Notes: generated by a model not told the origin, from the sequence alone. A stretch of 64,000 nucleotides of DNA from Burkholderia sp. GAS332 (GCA_900142905.1 FSRV01000002.1:4526001-4590000); one strand, 5' to 3'; shown: positions 43,870-52,680, numbered from the stretch's first letter. Numbers and translations: made by a program.

Positions 43870-43947
43870 GTGAGTGACTTTTCCGCTGATTATCTCGTTC
43901 CATCCGCAGCCCAAAACATGCAAACCCTGATCGCGGGGGCCGCGTGA
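43870..43947 (+). CDS. 25-codon leader-like ORF coupled to the hydrolase gene
   Basis: A tiny frame starting at GTG 43870, with a good ribosome binding site AGGAG at 43859-43863 (6-base spacing), encoding MSDFSADYLVPSAAQNM and 8 more residues. Its TGA overlaps the hydrolase ATG as TGATG (43945-43949). The hydrolase itself lacks a good ribosome binding site, so translation of this ORF may be what loads ribosomes on it. It could also be a remnant of an upstream gene. No similarity recognised. Confidence 0.45.
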   Translation: MSDFSADYLVPSAAQNMQTLIAGAA

Positions 43948-44924
43948 TGCGCATCGAGACCGGAGACTTTGCCACCAACGGGATCGAGCTACGCGCCGAC
44001 ATTGCCGGCAGCGGTATGCCGGTCCTGCTTTGCCACGGATTCCCTGAATCGCGGCATTCCTGGCGCCATCAGGTGCCGGCGCTCGCCGAAGCGGGATATC
44101 GTGTGATCGCGCCTGATATGCGGGGCTATGGCGGCAGCAGCGCGCCGGAATCGATCGAAGATTTTACGATTCTGCATCTGGTGGGCGACATGGTCGGGTT
44201 GCTCGATACGCTGGGGCATCAGAAAGCCGTGATCGTGGGTCATGATTGGGGCGCGCTCGTCGCCTGGGCGGCAGCGATGTTGCGGCCTGACCGGTTTATC
44301 GGCGTCGCTGGACTTTCGGTTCCGTTCATCCCTCGCACCGCCGCTGCACCGCTCGCGACTCTGCGCCGCCGGGGGCGGGAGCGCTTCTACTGGGTCTGGT
44401 TCGAACCGCGCGGTCGCGCCGAGGCAGAACTTGACGCTGATCCGGCGGAAAGCCTTCGCCGCATGTACTGGGGGCTCTCTGGCGCCGCGCCCGATCCGCT
44501 CTGGAACGGTATGGTCGCCGAGAGCGGATTTCTTGCGACCTTCCCGGCGCCCTCCGGCCTGCCGGATTGGTTGACGCCGGAGGACCTGAGGCTGCAAACA
44601 GCGGCTTTCTCCCGTGGCTTTCGTGCGCCGCTCGACTGGTATCGCAATCTTGACCGGAACTGGGCGTTGCTCGGCGCCTTTGCCGGCACACGCATCACCC
44701 AACCGGCGATGTTTCTCGCGGGCGAGCGGGACCCTGTGTTGAATTGGCGGCGCGACGCCTATGCAGCCCATTCGGAGAACTTGGCGGGCCTTGTCTCCAG
44801 CACACTGCTCCCCGGCATCGGCCATTGGATTCAGCAGGAGGCACCGGAAGCGGTCACAGCGGCGCTCCTCGACTTCCTGCGGACATTCAAGGCTTCGGAC
44901 TGGCAGGCAATGGGTTCGCGATAA
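43947..44924 (+). CDS. Alpha/beta hydrolase, epoxide hydrolase-like
   Basis: A 325-residue alpha/beta hydrolase of the soluble epoxide hydrolase/haloalkane dehalogenase group. It has the oxyanion motif HGFPESRHSWRHQ, DMRGYGGSSAP, nucleophile Asp in VGHDWGALVAW (Asp rather than Ser), cap-domain residues including WYRNLDRNWALL with Tyr positions typical for epoxide ring opening, and C-terminal GERDPV and GIGHWIQQEAPE with the catalytic His. ATG 43947 overlaps the stop of a 25-codon ORF (TGATG). It would open an epoxide to a diol; the substrate is unknown. Confidence 0.9.
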   Translation: MRIETGDFATNGIELRADIAGSGMPVLLCHGFPESRHSWRHQVPALAEAGYRVIAPDMRGYGGSSAPESIEDFTILHLVGDMVGLLDTLGHQKAVIVGHDWGALVAWAAAMLRPDRFIGVAGLSVPFIPRTAAAPLATLRRRGRERFYWVWFEPRGRAEAELDADPAESLRRMYWGLSGAAPDPLWNGMVAESGFLATFPAPSGLPDWLTPEDLRLQTAAFSRGFRAPLDWYRNLDRNWALLGAFAGTRITQPAMFLAGERDPVLNWRRDAYAAHSENLAGLVSSTLLPGIGHWIQQEAPEAVTAALLDFLRTFKASDWQAMGSR

Positions 44925-44964
44925 GAATGCGTGTGTCAACGCTGCCCGCGCCTATACGTCGAAC

Positions 44965-45372
44965 CTACTCCGTGGGTGGTTCATTTCGTATCACCAGCTC
45001 CATGAAACCTGAACTTGAGTCGTGCTCCCGGGAGAAGCGATGTTCGGGAAGAAGCGCCAGCAATATCTCCGCGGTTGTGCGGACCGTGCAACCGCGAGCC
45101 ACATGACCACCGAACACGCGACCGCGTGGGTCGGCAACCGACATGTGCAGATGCGCGCCATCAGGTGATAGGGACCCGGCGAGCGTCAGGATTTCCAGAT
45201 CGTCGCGCAGCTCAGTCGGATCCTCGTCGCCGGCAAATCGCAATTGGGCAACGCTGAGGCTCCCGATGCCCTGGATCACGAAGGCCGCCTGCAACTTGAC
45301 CTGACGCAGTACGTCTTCGAGGGCGGCACGCAGATCGTCGCCAGGAAAGAGGCGCAAAGGATGGGCTTGCAT
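44965..45372 (-). CDS. PPC/DUF296 domain protein
   Basis: A 135-residue single-domain PPC (DUF296) protein: PLRLFPGDDLRAALEDVLRQVKLQAAFVIQGIGSLSVAQLRF, then DGAHLHMSVADPRGRVFGGHVARGCTVRTTAEILLALLP. The His residues in AHLHMSVAD and GGHV are the conserved metal-site-like positions. In bacteria these are usually stand-alone trimeric proteins without an AT hook; the role is unknown. It follows the AraC gene by 21 bases on the same strand, so both are probably one operon. Confidence 0.88.
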   Translation of the reverse strand: MQAHPLRLFPGDDLRAALEDVLRQVKLQAAFVIQGIGSLSVAQLRFAGDEDPTELRDDLEILTLAGSLSPDGAHLHMSVADPRGRVFGGHVARGCTVRTTAEILLALLPEHRFSREHDSSSGFMELVIRNEPPTE

Positions 45373-45393
45373 CGCGAGGTTCCAGGTTAGGGG

Positions 45394-46158
45394 CTAGGGG
45401 TTCACTGTCGTTTCGCAGAACGTAACACTGAGACGGCTACGTTCGAACATGAATGACGGGGCAATACCGAACGTCGAACGAAAAGTTCGCGACAGATGGG
45501 CGGAGTCAGCGAATCCGGCCACATGAGCTGCTTCAGTCAAGCTCGATCCACGCATGGCCGCCTCCGCCGCCGTGCGCAGACGGCACCATAAAACATAGCG
45601 CCGCAAGGGCACGCCGGTCGCTTCGCGGAAGCGGTGCGCCAGCCGGCTGGGAGAGCGGTGCACGGCTGCCGCCAGCGCCGCCAACGTGATCGGTCCGTCG
45701 AGACGCTGACGCACGAGCGCGCAAACCTGCGAGACCAGCGCGTCAGCGCTTGCGCTGCTGTTCGCAGCCTGTCCGATCAGATTGTCCACCAATGACTGTG
45801 CCGCAACGGCGTCCCCGGCTGCCGCGCGGCGAGCGACGGCACGTAGCTGCGGGTTGAATGGCAAGGCGGCCAGGCCAGCGCTGTCGCGGCCGGGAAAGCG
45901 TGCCCACTCATTACTTTCGGGCTCCAGATAGAGCACCGCCGAGGTCCCGAACGCCGGATGGGCATGCGGGGTATCCGGCGGGACGAGGATCAGATCGGCG
46001 CGGTGCAGGCCGGTTTGCGGAGACTCATAGACAACCGGCCCGTCCAGGCCAAACGCTATTTGCGCAAGATGGTGCCGATGCTGGGCCGACGCGTAAGCGG
46101 GCGCCAGCATCAGTAGACGCTGCGGCCAAACATAGAGATGAAACGGAGTCGAAGACAT
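45394..46158 (-). CDS. AraC family regulator
   Basis: A 254-residue AraC/XylS regulator. The N-terminal part has a cupin-like sensor region (YASAQHRHHLAQIAFGLDGPVVYES, HRADLILVPPDTPHAHPAFG). The C-terminal DNA-binding domain (about residues 155-245) has two HTH motifs: ITLAALAAAVHRSPSRLAHRFREATGVPLRRYVLWCRLR and GSSLTEAAHVAGFADSAHLSRTFRSTFGIAPS. ATG 46158 is the likely start (the frame is open to 46242). It diverges from the methyltransferase gene across 86 bases and precedes the PPC-domain gene. Confidence 0.9.
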   Translation of the reverse strand: MSSTPFHLYVWPQRLLMLAPAYASAQHRHHLAQIAFGLDGPVVYESPQTGLHRADLILVPPDTPHAHPAFGTSAVLYLEPESNEWARFPGRDSAGLAALPFNPQLRAVARRAAAGDAVAAQSLVDNLIGQAANSSASADALVSQVCALVRQRLDGPITLAALAAAVHRSPSRLAHRFREATGVPLRRYVLWCRLRTAAEAAMRGSSLTEAAHVAGFADSAHLSRTFRSTFGIAPSFMFERSRLSVTFCETTVNP

Positions 46159-46244
46159 ATCAGCCAGTTTATTCAAGTCCGGAGAGCATTGCCGCGCGCA
46201 TGCTGGTGTCTCGATCCCTAACCTGCGTGACTTGAGGTGCATTC

Positions 46245-46919
46245 ATGCCTGCCAACACCGGCTACATCCACGCGCTGCGTTTTTCTTCCCTGAGCGCGCT
46301 ATACGACCCCGTCGTTGCCTTGACCTCACGCGAGCAGACGTTCAAGTCGGCCCTGCTCGATGGCGTCGCGCTGGAACCCGGGCAGCGCGTGCTCGACATC
46401 GGTTGCGGCACCGGGACGCTAGCGTGCATGGTAGCGCAGCGCGAACCGGGGCTGGAGATGCACGGACTGGACGGCGACCCGGCGATTCTGGAGCGTGCCC
46501 GGCGCAAGGCGGCGGAACGTGGGGTTTCAATCAGGTTCTCGCACGGGATGTCGTTCCAGCTACCGTTTCCGGACAACCATTTCGACAGCGTGCTGTCGAG
46601 CCTCTTCTTCCACCACCTGAACCCCAGTTCCAAGCAGCGCACGCTGGCTGAAATTCTGCGGGTCCTGAAGCCGGCCGGACACCTGCATGTCGCCGACTGG
46701 GGCGCCGCGCAGGATCCGCTGATGCGTGCGGCCTTTCTCGTCATCCAACTGGTCGATGGATTTGGCACGACCCAGGACAACGTCCGCGGCAAGCTGCCCG
46801 GAATGATGGCGCAAGCAGGGTTCGAGGGCGTCCATGTCGACGGGCGATTCCGCACGATGCTTGGAACCATGGAGATCGTTCGCGCTAAAAGGCGTTGCTG
46901 GCGAGATCCGGGTCATTGA
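46245..46919 (+). CDS. Class I SAM-dependent methyltransferase
   Basis: A 224-residue methyltransferase of the Methyltransf_11/UbiE-like type. Motif I is VLDIGCGTGTLACMVAQ (residues about 49-65), the acidic residue of motif II is in HGLDGDPAIL, and FDSVLSSLFFHHL and EILRVLKPAGHLHVADW follow. ATG 46245 has GAGGTG upstream. It diverges from the AraC regulator, which may control it. The substrate is not predictable. Confidence 0.9.
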   Translation: MPANTGYIHALRFSSLSALYDPVVALTSREQTFKSALLDGVALEPGQRVLDIGCGTGTLACMVAQREPGLEMHGLDGDPAILERARRKAAERGVSIRFSHGMSFQLPFPDNHFDSVLSSLFFHHLNPSSKQRTLAEILRVLKPAGHLHVADWGAAQDPLMRAAFLVIQLVDGFGTTQDNVRGKLPGMMAQAGFEGVHVDGRFRTMLGTMEIVRAKRRCWRDPGH

Positions 46920-46979
46920 AGTCCCGATTGCATACGACATGACGTTGAACTCGAGTTTTAGCAAACACGGAGAAGCACG

Positions 46980-47873
46980 ATGGCGATCACGGAATATGCC
47001 GATTACGACGGGCTGGGCCTTGCTGAATTGGTGCGTAATAAAGACGTCAAACCCGCCGAGCTGGTCGAGGAAGCGATCGGACGTGCGGAAAAACTCAACC
47101 CCAAGCTCAACTGCGTGGTGTTCCGGGACTACGACCGGGCACGTGCCACCGCACAGGGCGATTTGCCCAAAGGTATGTTCTCGGGCGTCCCGTTCTTCCT
47201 CAAGGACATCTTTGCTACCGCTGAGGGTATGCCCACGCGGATGGCCGCGGGCATCGATCACATTGCGCACCTCACTGGACAGACGCCGTCCGACGACAAA
47301 TTCGAAGGGCTGACGTGGGGGCTTTACGAAGCGGGCAAACGTATCACGGCCAGCGAATATCTACTTGCCAAGGGCGCCATGCAGGTCGCGGCGCGCAACG
47401 CCGCGGCATTCCACAAGGATTACGACGTCTGGCTGACTTCGACTTTGGGTTCGCCGCCGGTGCGGATCGGCACGTTCGATCTGGACGAGCGTGATCCTCA
47501 AAAATCATTCGCACCGCTGATCGATTACGTGCAGTACACCGCGATGCAGAACGTGACGGGACAGCCCGCGATCAATCTGCCGCTTCACTGGAACGCGGCG
47601 GGACTGCCGATCGGCGCACACTTTGTCGGGCGTTACGGCGACGAGACGACGCTTCTGCAGCTCGCCGCGCAACTTGAGCACGCTGCACCCTGGGCGCAGC
47701 GTCGCCCTGACCTCAAGGGGTGGGCCGCGGAAATTGAGAATCAAACGAGGCTGAGTCAACCGGCAACGCCCACCATGCTCTACAGTTGGATTGCTGTTCG
47801 GCATTGCAGGCTTCGCCGGCTTGACGGCCGAGCAACATCCGCGGGTGCCACTAGCCACGGTGCGATGTCGTGA
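46980..47873 (+). pseudogene. Amidase with its catalytic core deleted in frame
   Basis: A 297-residue remnant of an amidase-signature enzyme (6-aminohexanoate-dimer hydrolase type, normally about 470-490 residues). The N-terminus is intact up to the catalytic Lys (GVPFFLKDIFATAEGMPTRM). The sequence then jumps, at about 47244, straight to AAGIDHIAHLTGQTPSDDKFEGLTWGLYEAGKRITASEYL, which belongs near residue 300 of the full enzyme. The Gly/Ser-rich amidase signature with both catalytic Ser residues is therefore missing, about 180-200 residues, without breaking the frame. The last 40 residues (SWIAVRHCRLRRLDGRATSAGATSHGAMS) do not look like an amidase end. It cannot be an active amidase; residual function is unlikely. 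Confidence 0.82.
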
Positions 47874-47911
47874 CCATCAGAGGTAGTCAGTACGGCCTCA
47901 TCTCCTTCCGA

Positions 47912-47993
47912 AATATTTCCAGGGGTTACTTCCATGACAGCGGTGACGGTGCAAGCCTGTCACCGCCGCATTCCCGGTTACGCCGGAAATATT
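47912..47993. other. Nested inverted repeats upstream of the APH-family gene
   Basis: Outer arms AATATTTCC (47912-47920) and GGAAATATT (47985-47993) enclose inner arms GCGGTGAC (47940-47947) and GTCACCGC (47959-47966) with an 11-base loop. The unpaired segments between outer and inner arms are of near-equal length (19 and 18 bases) and both contain GGTTAC. It lies in the 196-base gap before ATG 48070. It may be a structured RNA leader or a remnant mobile-element end; I could not match it to a known riboswitch. Confidence 0.45.
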
Positions 47994-48069
47994 GCCCAAC
48001 AATCGTTCAATTGCCGCGTGCAACCCCCGCTGCTGTAATACGCCGCTGACAAGGCATGGCGGGTGGGAG

Positions 48070-49026
48070 ATGGGCGAGCAGGGCGGCAACGACGATGCGG
48101 CGATCGCGCAACGCATGGCGGACGTGATGGGCGAGCGGCCGCTGCGGCTCGAACGCCAGGCGCTCGCCCATAGCGGCAATGCGGTTTACCGCGCGTACAT
48201 GGCGGGCGGTCGTTCGCTGGCGGTGCGCGTCAGCCCCAAAGCGCAAACGTTTTTGCACACACCTTCGAATCTCGCCATGCTGCGCGGCTTTGGCCTGCCG
48301 GTGCAGACAGTGCTCGCGCAAGGCGCCATGCCAGCGGGCGGCGATTTCGTTGTGCTCGACTGGCTTCCCGGCCGCGATCTCTTCTATGCCTTCGACTCGC
48401 TGGATGCCAGGCAGGCCGAACGGATTGCCGAAGCCGTGGTCGCATTCCAGTGCAGGGTGGCGCAACGGCTGCCCGCCCCCGCGCAGGGCGGTTTCGGCTG
48501 GACTGCGGTCGGCGCTCGCGCGCCTCGAGGGCGCTGGACTGAAATCTTTGACGAACCTGTGCCGGCTGCGTGTCACGTCGCGACGCTTGCGCGCACGGAT
48601 GCCACGATGCTCGAACGCTTTCGCGCGCGCCTTGGCCTCGTGCGTGCCTCGCTCGAGGACTACTTCGACACGCTGCACCCGGTCTGCTTTCTCCACGACC
48701 TGACCATCAAGAACGTGCTGGTCGACGGCGGAGAATTGAGCGGTCTGATCGATTTCGATACGGTGTGCTACGGCGATCCGCTGCTTGTGCTGGGCACGAC
48801 GCTCGGGCACATCGATACGATGATGGGGGAGCGCGGCCGCCCCTATGCCGAGGCGCTCCTGCGCTGTTGGGCGCCGCAGGGCGAGCGCAGGCGCGCGACG
48901 GGCTTCTACGCGGCCCTGTGGGTCATCGGCTCTCTGTCGGTTGCCATCGAACAGGGCAACGCCGCGAGCGTGCGCTTTCTCACGCTGGTTCTCGACCAGA
49001 TGCTGCGCGTGGCGGAACGCGCGTGA
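48070..49026 (+). CDS. Aminoglycoside phosphotransferase-family kinase
   Basis: A 318-residue APH/choline-kinase-fold protein. The catalytic loop is CFLHDLTIKNVLVDGGELSGLIDFDTVCYGDP, with the Brenner motif H-x-D-x4-N and the metal-binding DFD. The N-lobe has AYMAGGRSLAVRVSPKAQTFL with the Lys/Arg region and FVVLDWLPGRDLFYAF as hinge. The family phosphorylates small molecules from sugars to antibiotics; nothing here points to drug resistance. ATG 48070 is chosen (GGCGGG upstream); the frame is open to 47992. It converges on the BtuB-like gene. Confidence 0.85.
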   Translation: MGEQGGNDDAAIAQRMADVMGERPLRLERQALAHSGNAVYRAYMAGGRSLAVRVSPKAQTFLHTPSNLAMLRGFGLPVQTVLAQGAMPAGGDFVVLDWLPGRDLFYAFDSLDARQAERIAEAVVAFQCRVAQRLPAPAQGGFGWTAVGARAPRGRWTEIFDEPVPAACHVATLARTDATMLERFRARLGLVRASLEDYFDTLHPVCFLHDLTIKNVLVDGGELSGLIDFDTVCYGDPLLVLGTTLGHIDTMMGERGRPYAEALLRCWAPQGERRRATGFYAALWVIGSLSVAIEQGNAASVRFLTLVLDQMLRVAERA

Positions 49027-49071
49027 GCTGCGATCGCTCAACCGTCCAGATTCCAGATGACCGGAAATGGC

Positions 49072-49104
49072 GCCCTCCCGGCAGCGTGAGCGTCCGGGAG
49101 GGGC
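49072..49104. terminator. Hairpin between convergent APH-family and BtuB-like genes
   Basis: Arms GCCCTCCCGG (49072-49081) and CCGGGAGGGGC (49094-49104, one bulged base) with a 12-base loop in the 87-base gap between convergent stops; on the plus strand it is followed by ATGTGTTT. Confidence 0.65.
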
Positions 49105-49113
49105 ATGTGTTTC

Positions 49114-51045
49114 CTAGAACGTATAAGCCAGCTTGCCGAATGCCGTACGGCCCAGCGTGTTGTAACCGTATGCTGTGGCGTACTGCCGGTTAAACAGGTT
49201 CGATAGATTGGCGGATACGGTGAGATGCGAATTGACCTTGTAGGCGGCACGCAGCGCCACCGTTGTATACGACGGCAGATAGATCGTGTTGGCCTGGTCG
49301 TCGAAGGTCGATCCGCCGTAAAGCAGCGAGACCCCGGTGCTGAGCGCGTGCAGGTGGAACTCGTCCCACGTGTGATCGACGCTCAGGCTGACCGTCTGGC
49401 GCGGGCGGCGGTTAAGCCACGTCTGGTCGGTGACGTCCTGCGGATTCAGAATGCCGATTGCCAGACTGACCGGCGTCGATTTGCCGATTGTGCCCTTGTA
49501 CGAGAGATCGATACCCTGGATGTGCGCCCGCCCAATGTTCACGGGCAGAAAGGTCGCGGAGTTATAAGAGATGAGGTCATGGACGCGGGTGTCATAAACG
49601 GCAGCCGTGAAGGTGCCGAAAGACGTCGAGGCATCCAGCGCGGCCTCGATCGTGTCGCTGCGCTCGGGCAACAGGTTCGGGTTCGCGTAGCCCGGGTAGT
49701 ACAGATCGTTGAAGGTCGGCAGGCGGAATGCATTGCCATACGAGAGCCGCGCCGTATAAACCGGCGTGATCGCATAGGCCACGGCCACATTGCCGGTATT
49801 GACCGTCTGGCCCTGAACAATCTCATGGCGGCCCGCAAGGAACACCGTCAGTGCGCCGAGCGTGGCTGACTGATGGAGCGAGACAGACGAATCGTTGCGC
49901 GCCGGCAAGCCTTGAGGGATATCGACCGGCAGGAACGCCAACTGACGGCTAAAGTCGTAGGCGAGCTTCGTCTCTCCGGACAGCGGCAGATTGAACAGCG
50001 TCAGCCCGCGTTCCTGATGCGTCAGCGAGGTTGACGTGCTGAAGCGCGTGGAGTTGAACTCATCGGTCGGAATGGTCGGATCGTTCGAGTAGATGAACTG
50101 GCGGTCCGTGGCGTAGCCCACCGATTGGTCAAACTGCGTGGACGGCGTAATGTCCAGATGAAACGCGACGCCTGTCGTCAGCTGATAATCGGCTTGGCGG
50201 TCGTTGCCACCGGCATTGTCGTAAGACAGATCGGACCGGTGGTACAGGGCGAACGTGGAGAGCGACCAGTTGTCGTGCGCATAGCCGAGGCGGGCATCCA
50301 CATCCTCAGCATGGTACGGATTGCGGCCGTCCTCGTGGCCATAGCCATACGGCTGGGTCGCGTCGATCCCCGCGGTGTTGTAGTCGTGCAGACCGAGCGA
50401 GTAGGTCAGTCCCGACAGTGCCGAGAGCGGACCGGTGGACGGGATACTGCCCGACGTGCGGATTTGCGTATCGAAGGTCTTGTTCGAGCCGCCGTCTACA
50501 GAGACCGTAGTCTTGTTCGGCTGATTGGCTGCATGGTTGGTGAACAACTGCACGACGCCGCCCATCGCATCTGCACCGAACGACGCCGCCGCCGGCCCCG
50601 AGATGACCTCGACGCGGTCGAACGCCGAGGTCGGCAGATCCGCCCACTCGGCTATGCCGGTGGTCGCGGAACCGACCCGGATACCGTCGATAAACACGGC
50701 GACTTGACTGGCTGATGAACCCCGGATACTGACCGAGGCGGCCGAGCCTGGACCGCCGGTTTGTGAAACGGTGACGCCGGGCAGCGTGGCAAGGGCCTGC
50801 GTGATACTCGGGTCGGCGGGCGACAGTCGATCGAGATCGGCGCGCGTCAGAACCTGCGTCGTGGCGAAACGTTGGTCGAACGATTGCGGCAGGTGTTGCG
50901 TGTCGCCGGTGACGAGAATATTCGGCAGCGTGGATTCGGCCGGCGCCTGCTGTGGCGGCGGCAACGACGTGTCGTCCGCGGCCTGCGCACCCTGCCACGC
51001 CGAGACGGTCAGGGCAGAGGTGATGATGAATTGACGAAGCTTCAT
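49114..51045 (-). CDS. btuB: TonB-dependent outer-membrane receptor, BtuB-like
   Basis: A 643-residue outer-membrane receptor. A signal peptide (KLRQFIITSALTVSAWQGAQAA) precedes a TonB box region (STLPNILVTGD), then the plug domain (ITQALATLPGVTVSQTGGPGSAASVSIRGSSASQVAVFIDGIRVGSATTG, DRVEVISGPAAASFGADAMGGVVQLFT) and a 22-strand barrel ending in an aromatic C-terminus (TAFGKLAYTF). Length and plug match BtuB. It follows the nickel/cobalt permease by 64 bases, downstream of a cobalamin riboswitch, so vitamin B12 or cobinamide uptake is very likely. ATG 51045 starts the signal peptide. Confidence 0.9.
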   Translation of the reverse strand: MKLRQFIITSALTVSAWQGAQAADDTSLPPPQQAPAESTLPNILVTGDTQHLPQSFDQRFATTQVLTRADLDRLSPADPSITQALATLPGVTVSQTGGPGSAASVSIRGSSASQVAVFIDGIRVGSATTGIAEWADLPTSAFDRVEVISGPAAASFGADAMGGVVQLFTNHAANQPNKTTVSVDGGSNKTFDTQIRTSGSIPSTGPLSALSGLTYSLGLHDYNTAGIDATQPYGYGHEDGRNPYHAEDVDARLGYAHDNWSLSTFALYHRSDLSYDNAGGNDRQADYQLTTGVAFHLDITPSTQFDQSVGYATDRQFIYSNDPTIPTDEFNSTRFSTSTSLTHQERGLTLFNLPLSGETKLAYDFSRQLAFLPVDIPQGLPARNDSSVSLHQSATLGALTVFLAGRHEIVQGQTVNTGNVAVAYAITPVYTARLSYGNAFRLPTFNDLYYPGYANPNLLPERSDTIEAALDASTSFGTFTAAVYDTRVHDLISYNSATFLPVNIGRAHIQGIDLSYKGTIGKSTPVSLAIGILNPQDVTDQTWLNRRPRQTVSLSVDHTWDEFHLHALSTGVSLLYGGSTFDDQANTIYLPSYTTVALRAAYKVNSHLTVSANLSNLFNRQYATAYGYNTLGRTAFGKLAYTF

Positions 51046-51108
51046 GATGGGGTGTTCGTTCTTGTCGATGCTTGTAAATAGAGGGCCGCCTGGCGGCGGC
51101 CACAAGGC

Positions 51109-52167
51109 TTAACGTTTGGCGGACCAGGTTTCCAGCTCGTCATAACGCTTCATGCGATAGATGACGAACGAGGCCAGCCAGGCGACGATGAACACGCCAA
51201 TAATGATGAAGCCGAGGTTGTTGAAGTTATCGTTGAGCGTGCCGATGGCGTCCCAGAACACCCCTTTGAGGCTGAGCTGGTCAGCGAGCAGCCCTAGCGC
51301 TTCAATGCCGCCGATCAGCACGGCCACGACCACCGATACCAGCGTGATCGTCAGGTTGTAGTAGAGCTTGCGGATGGGGCGCACGAAGGCCCAGTCATAG
51401 GCGCCCAGCATGAGCACGCCATCGGTCGTATCGACCAGCGACATGCCCGCCGCGAACAGCACCGGGAACACCAGCACGATCCAGATAGACAGCCCCTGCG
51501 CGGCCTGGCTGGCGGAGATGCCGAGCAGGCTGACTTCCGTGGCGGTATCGAATCCGAGGCCGAACAGGAAACCGAGCGGCAGCATCCAGATCGGATTCGA
51601 CACGAGACGGAACATCGGGCGGAACAGCCGCGCGAGCAATCCGCGGTTGTTCAACAGCAGGTCGAGGTCTTCATTGTCGTAAGGCTCACCGCGCCGTACC
51701 TTATTGAAGGCGCGCCATACGCCCCGCAGGATGATGATGTTCATCGCGGCGATGAGGAACAGGAAGAGGGCGGAGACGCTGGTCGACACAATCCCGCCCA
51801 GGTCTTTCCATGCCTCGAAGCGGCCCTCCAGCGCGGCGGCCGTCGCGGCCACGGCGGCGGCGACCAGCAAAACGACCGCGGAGTGGCCGATCGCGAAGAA
51901 AAAGCCGATCGTGACAGGACGTTGACCGTCCTGCATCAGTTTGCGCGTGACGTTGTCGATCGCGGCGATATGGTCGGCGTCGACCGCGTGGCGCAGACCG
52001 AAGCCATAGGCCAGCAAGCCGGTGCCGAGCAACAGAGGATGGCCGTGAAAAGCGATGAACGCCCAGATCCAGGCGCCAATATTGAAGACGGCGAGAACGC
52101 TATAAATGGCGATGACGCGTCGGCGCAAGGTTCCCTGCGGGGAACCGGTTTGAACAGCAGTGGACAT
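51109..52167 (-). CDS. Nickel/cobalt permease, NiCoT family (HoxN/NixA type)
   Basis: A 352-residue inner-membrane permease with eight hydrophobic segments. The NiCoT signature is in helix II, YGFGLRHAVDADHIAAIDNVTRKLM (H-x4-D-H metal motif), with FFFAIGHSAVVLLVAAA, GFLFGLGFDTATEVSLL and FAAGMSLVDTTDGVLML. ATG 52167 has AGGA upstream; the longer frame to 52305 would run into the riboswitch. Under cobalamin riboswitch control the natural cargo is most likely cobalt for B12 synthesis. Confidence 0.93.
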   Translation of the reverse strand: MSTAVQTGSPQGTLRRRVIAIYSVLAVFNIGAWIWAFIAFHGHPLLLGTGLLAYGFGLRHAVDADHIAAIDNVTRKLMQDGQRPVTIGFFFAIGHSAVVLLVAAAVAATAAALEGRFEAWKDLGGIVSTSVSALFLFLIAAMNIIILRGVWRAFNKVRRGEPYDNEDLDLLLNNRGLLARLFRPMFRLVSNPIWMLPLGFLFGLGFDTATEVSLLGISASQAAQGLSIWIVLVFPVLFAAGMSLVDTTDGVLMLGAYDWAFVRPIRKLYYNLTITLVSVVVAVLIGGIEALGLLADQLSLKGVFWDAIGTLNDNFNNLGFIIIGVFIVAWLASFVIYRMKRYDELETWSAKR

Positions 52168-52269
52168 GACAGATCCTGAGGTTTGGGCTGTCGTTGCAAC
52201 GAGCGACCGCATAGGCGGTGCTTGCACATCGGGACACCCCGCCCCGGTGTGGCTGCGCAGACCTCGGTT

Positions 52270-52440
52270 TGATGGCAGGTCTCCTGGCTCGCGGGTCAAC
52301 GTCACGTGCCGACCTTCCCGGTGTTCCAGTGGTCATGAGTGGCACGGACTCGCCGCTTACAGTTGCGGGGGCAGCCGCAGACTCGGAGCATCGCTGCTCG
52401 TACTGCGTTCCCTTTTGATCCCGGTGACGGGAACCATCAG
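52270..52440 (-). ncRNA. Cobalamin riboswitch controlling cobalt permease and BtuB
   Basis: Read on the minus strand, the conserved elements of an AdoCbl/B12 riboswitch appear in order: GGTTCCCGTCACCGG with GGGAAC at the 5' side, CTGCCCCCGCAACTGTAAGC (the CCGCAACTGTAAGCGG block), GCCACT, GGGAAGG and GCGAGCCAGGAGACCTGCC (AGCCAGGAGACC at 52278-52289). It ends about 100 bases before the permease start. High cobalamin should reduce expression of the permease-btuB operon. Boundaries are approximate to about 10 bases. Confidence 0.93.
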
Positions 52441-52680
52441 CGCGAAGCGTACCGATGCGTAGTGGCTGCCGTCAACCACCACGGCGCTTACGGTGCGCTG
52501 CTCATCATTATTGTTACTGGTTTGTTGTTTCTGTCACCTAAGGCATTGATAGGGCAATACTGAATGCTTTCAGTGAGCTTGTGGCGCAACGTTTTCGCGG
52601 CCTGAACCCTATGAAGGTTTCGCGCGACGCGTAAAGGTCCGATCGTTCGTACAGGCGTTCACGACCGCGTCCTGTGCGAA

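Noticed and set aside
47898..48069. Second cobalamin riboswitch before the APH-family gene
   Set aside because: A segment with CCCCCGCTGCTGTAAT looks faintly like the CCGCAACTGTAAGCGG block, but the other conserved blocks are absent.
48070..49026. Aminoglycoside resistance determinant
   Set aside because: Only the kinase fold is supported; many APH-family proteins phosphorylate metabolites and no mobile context is present.
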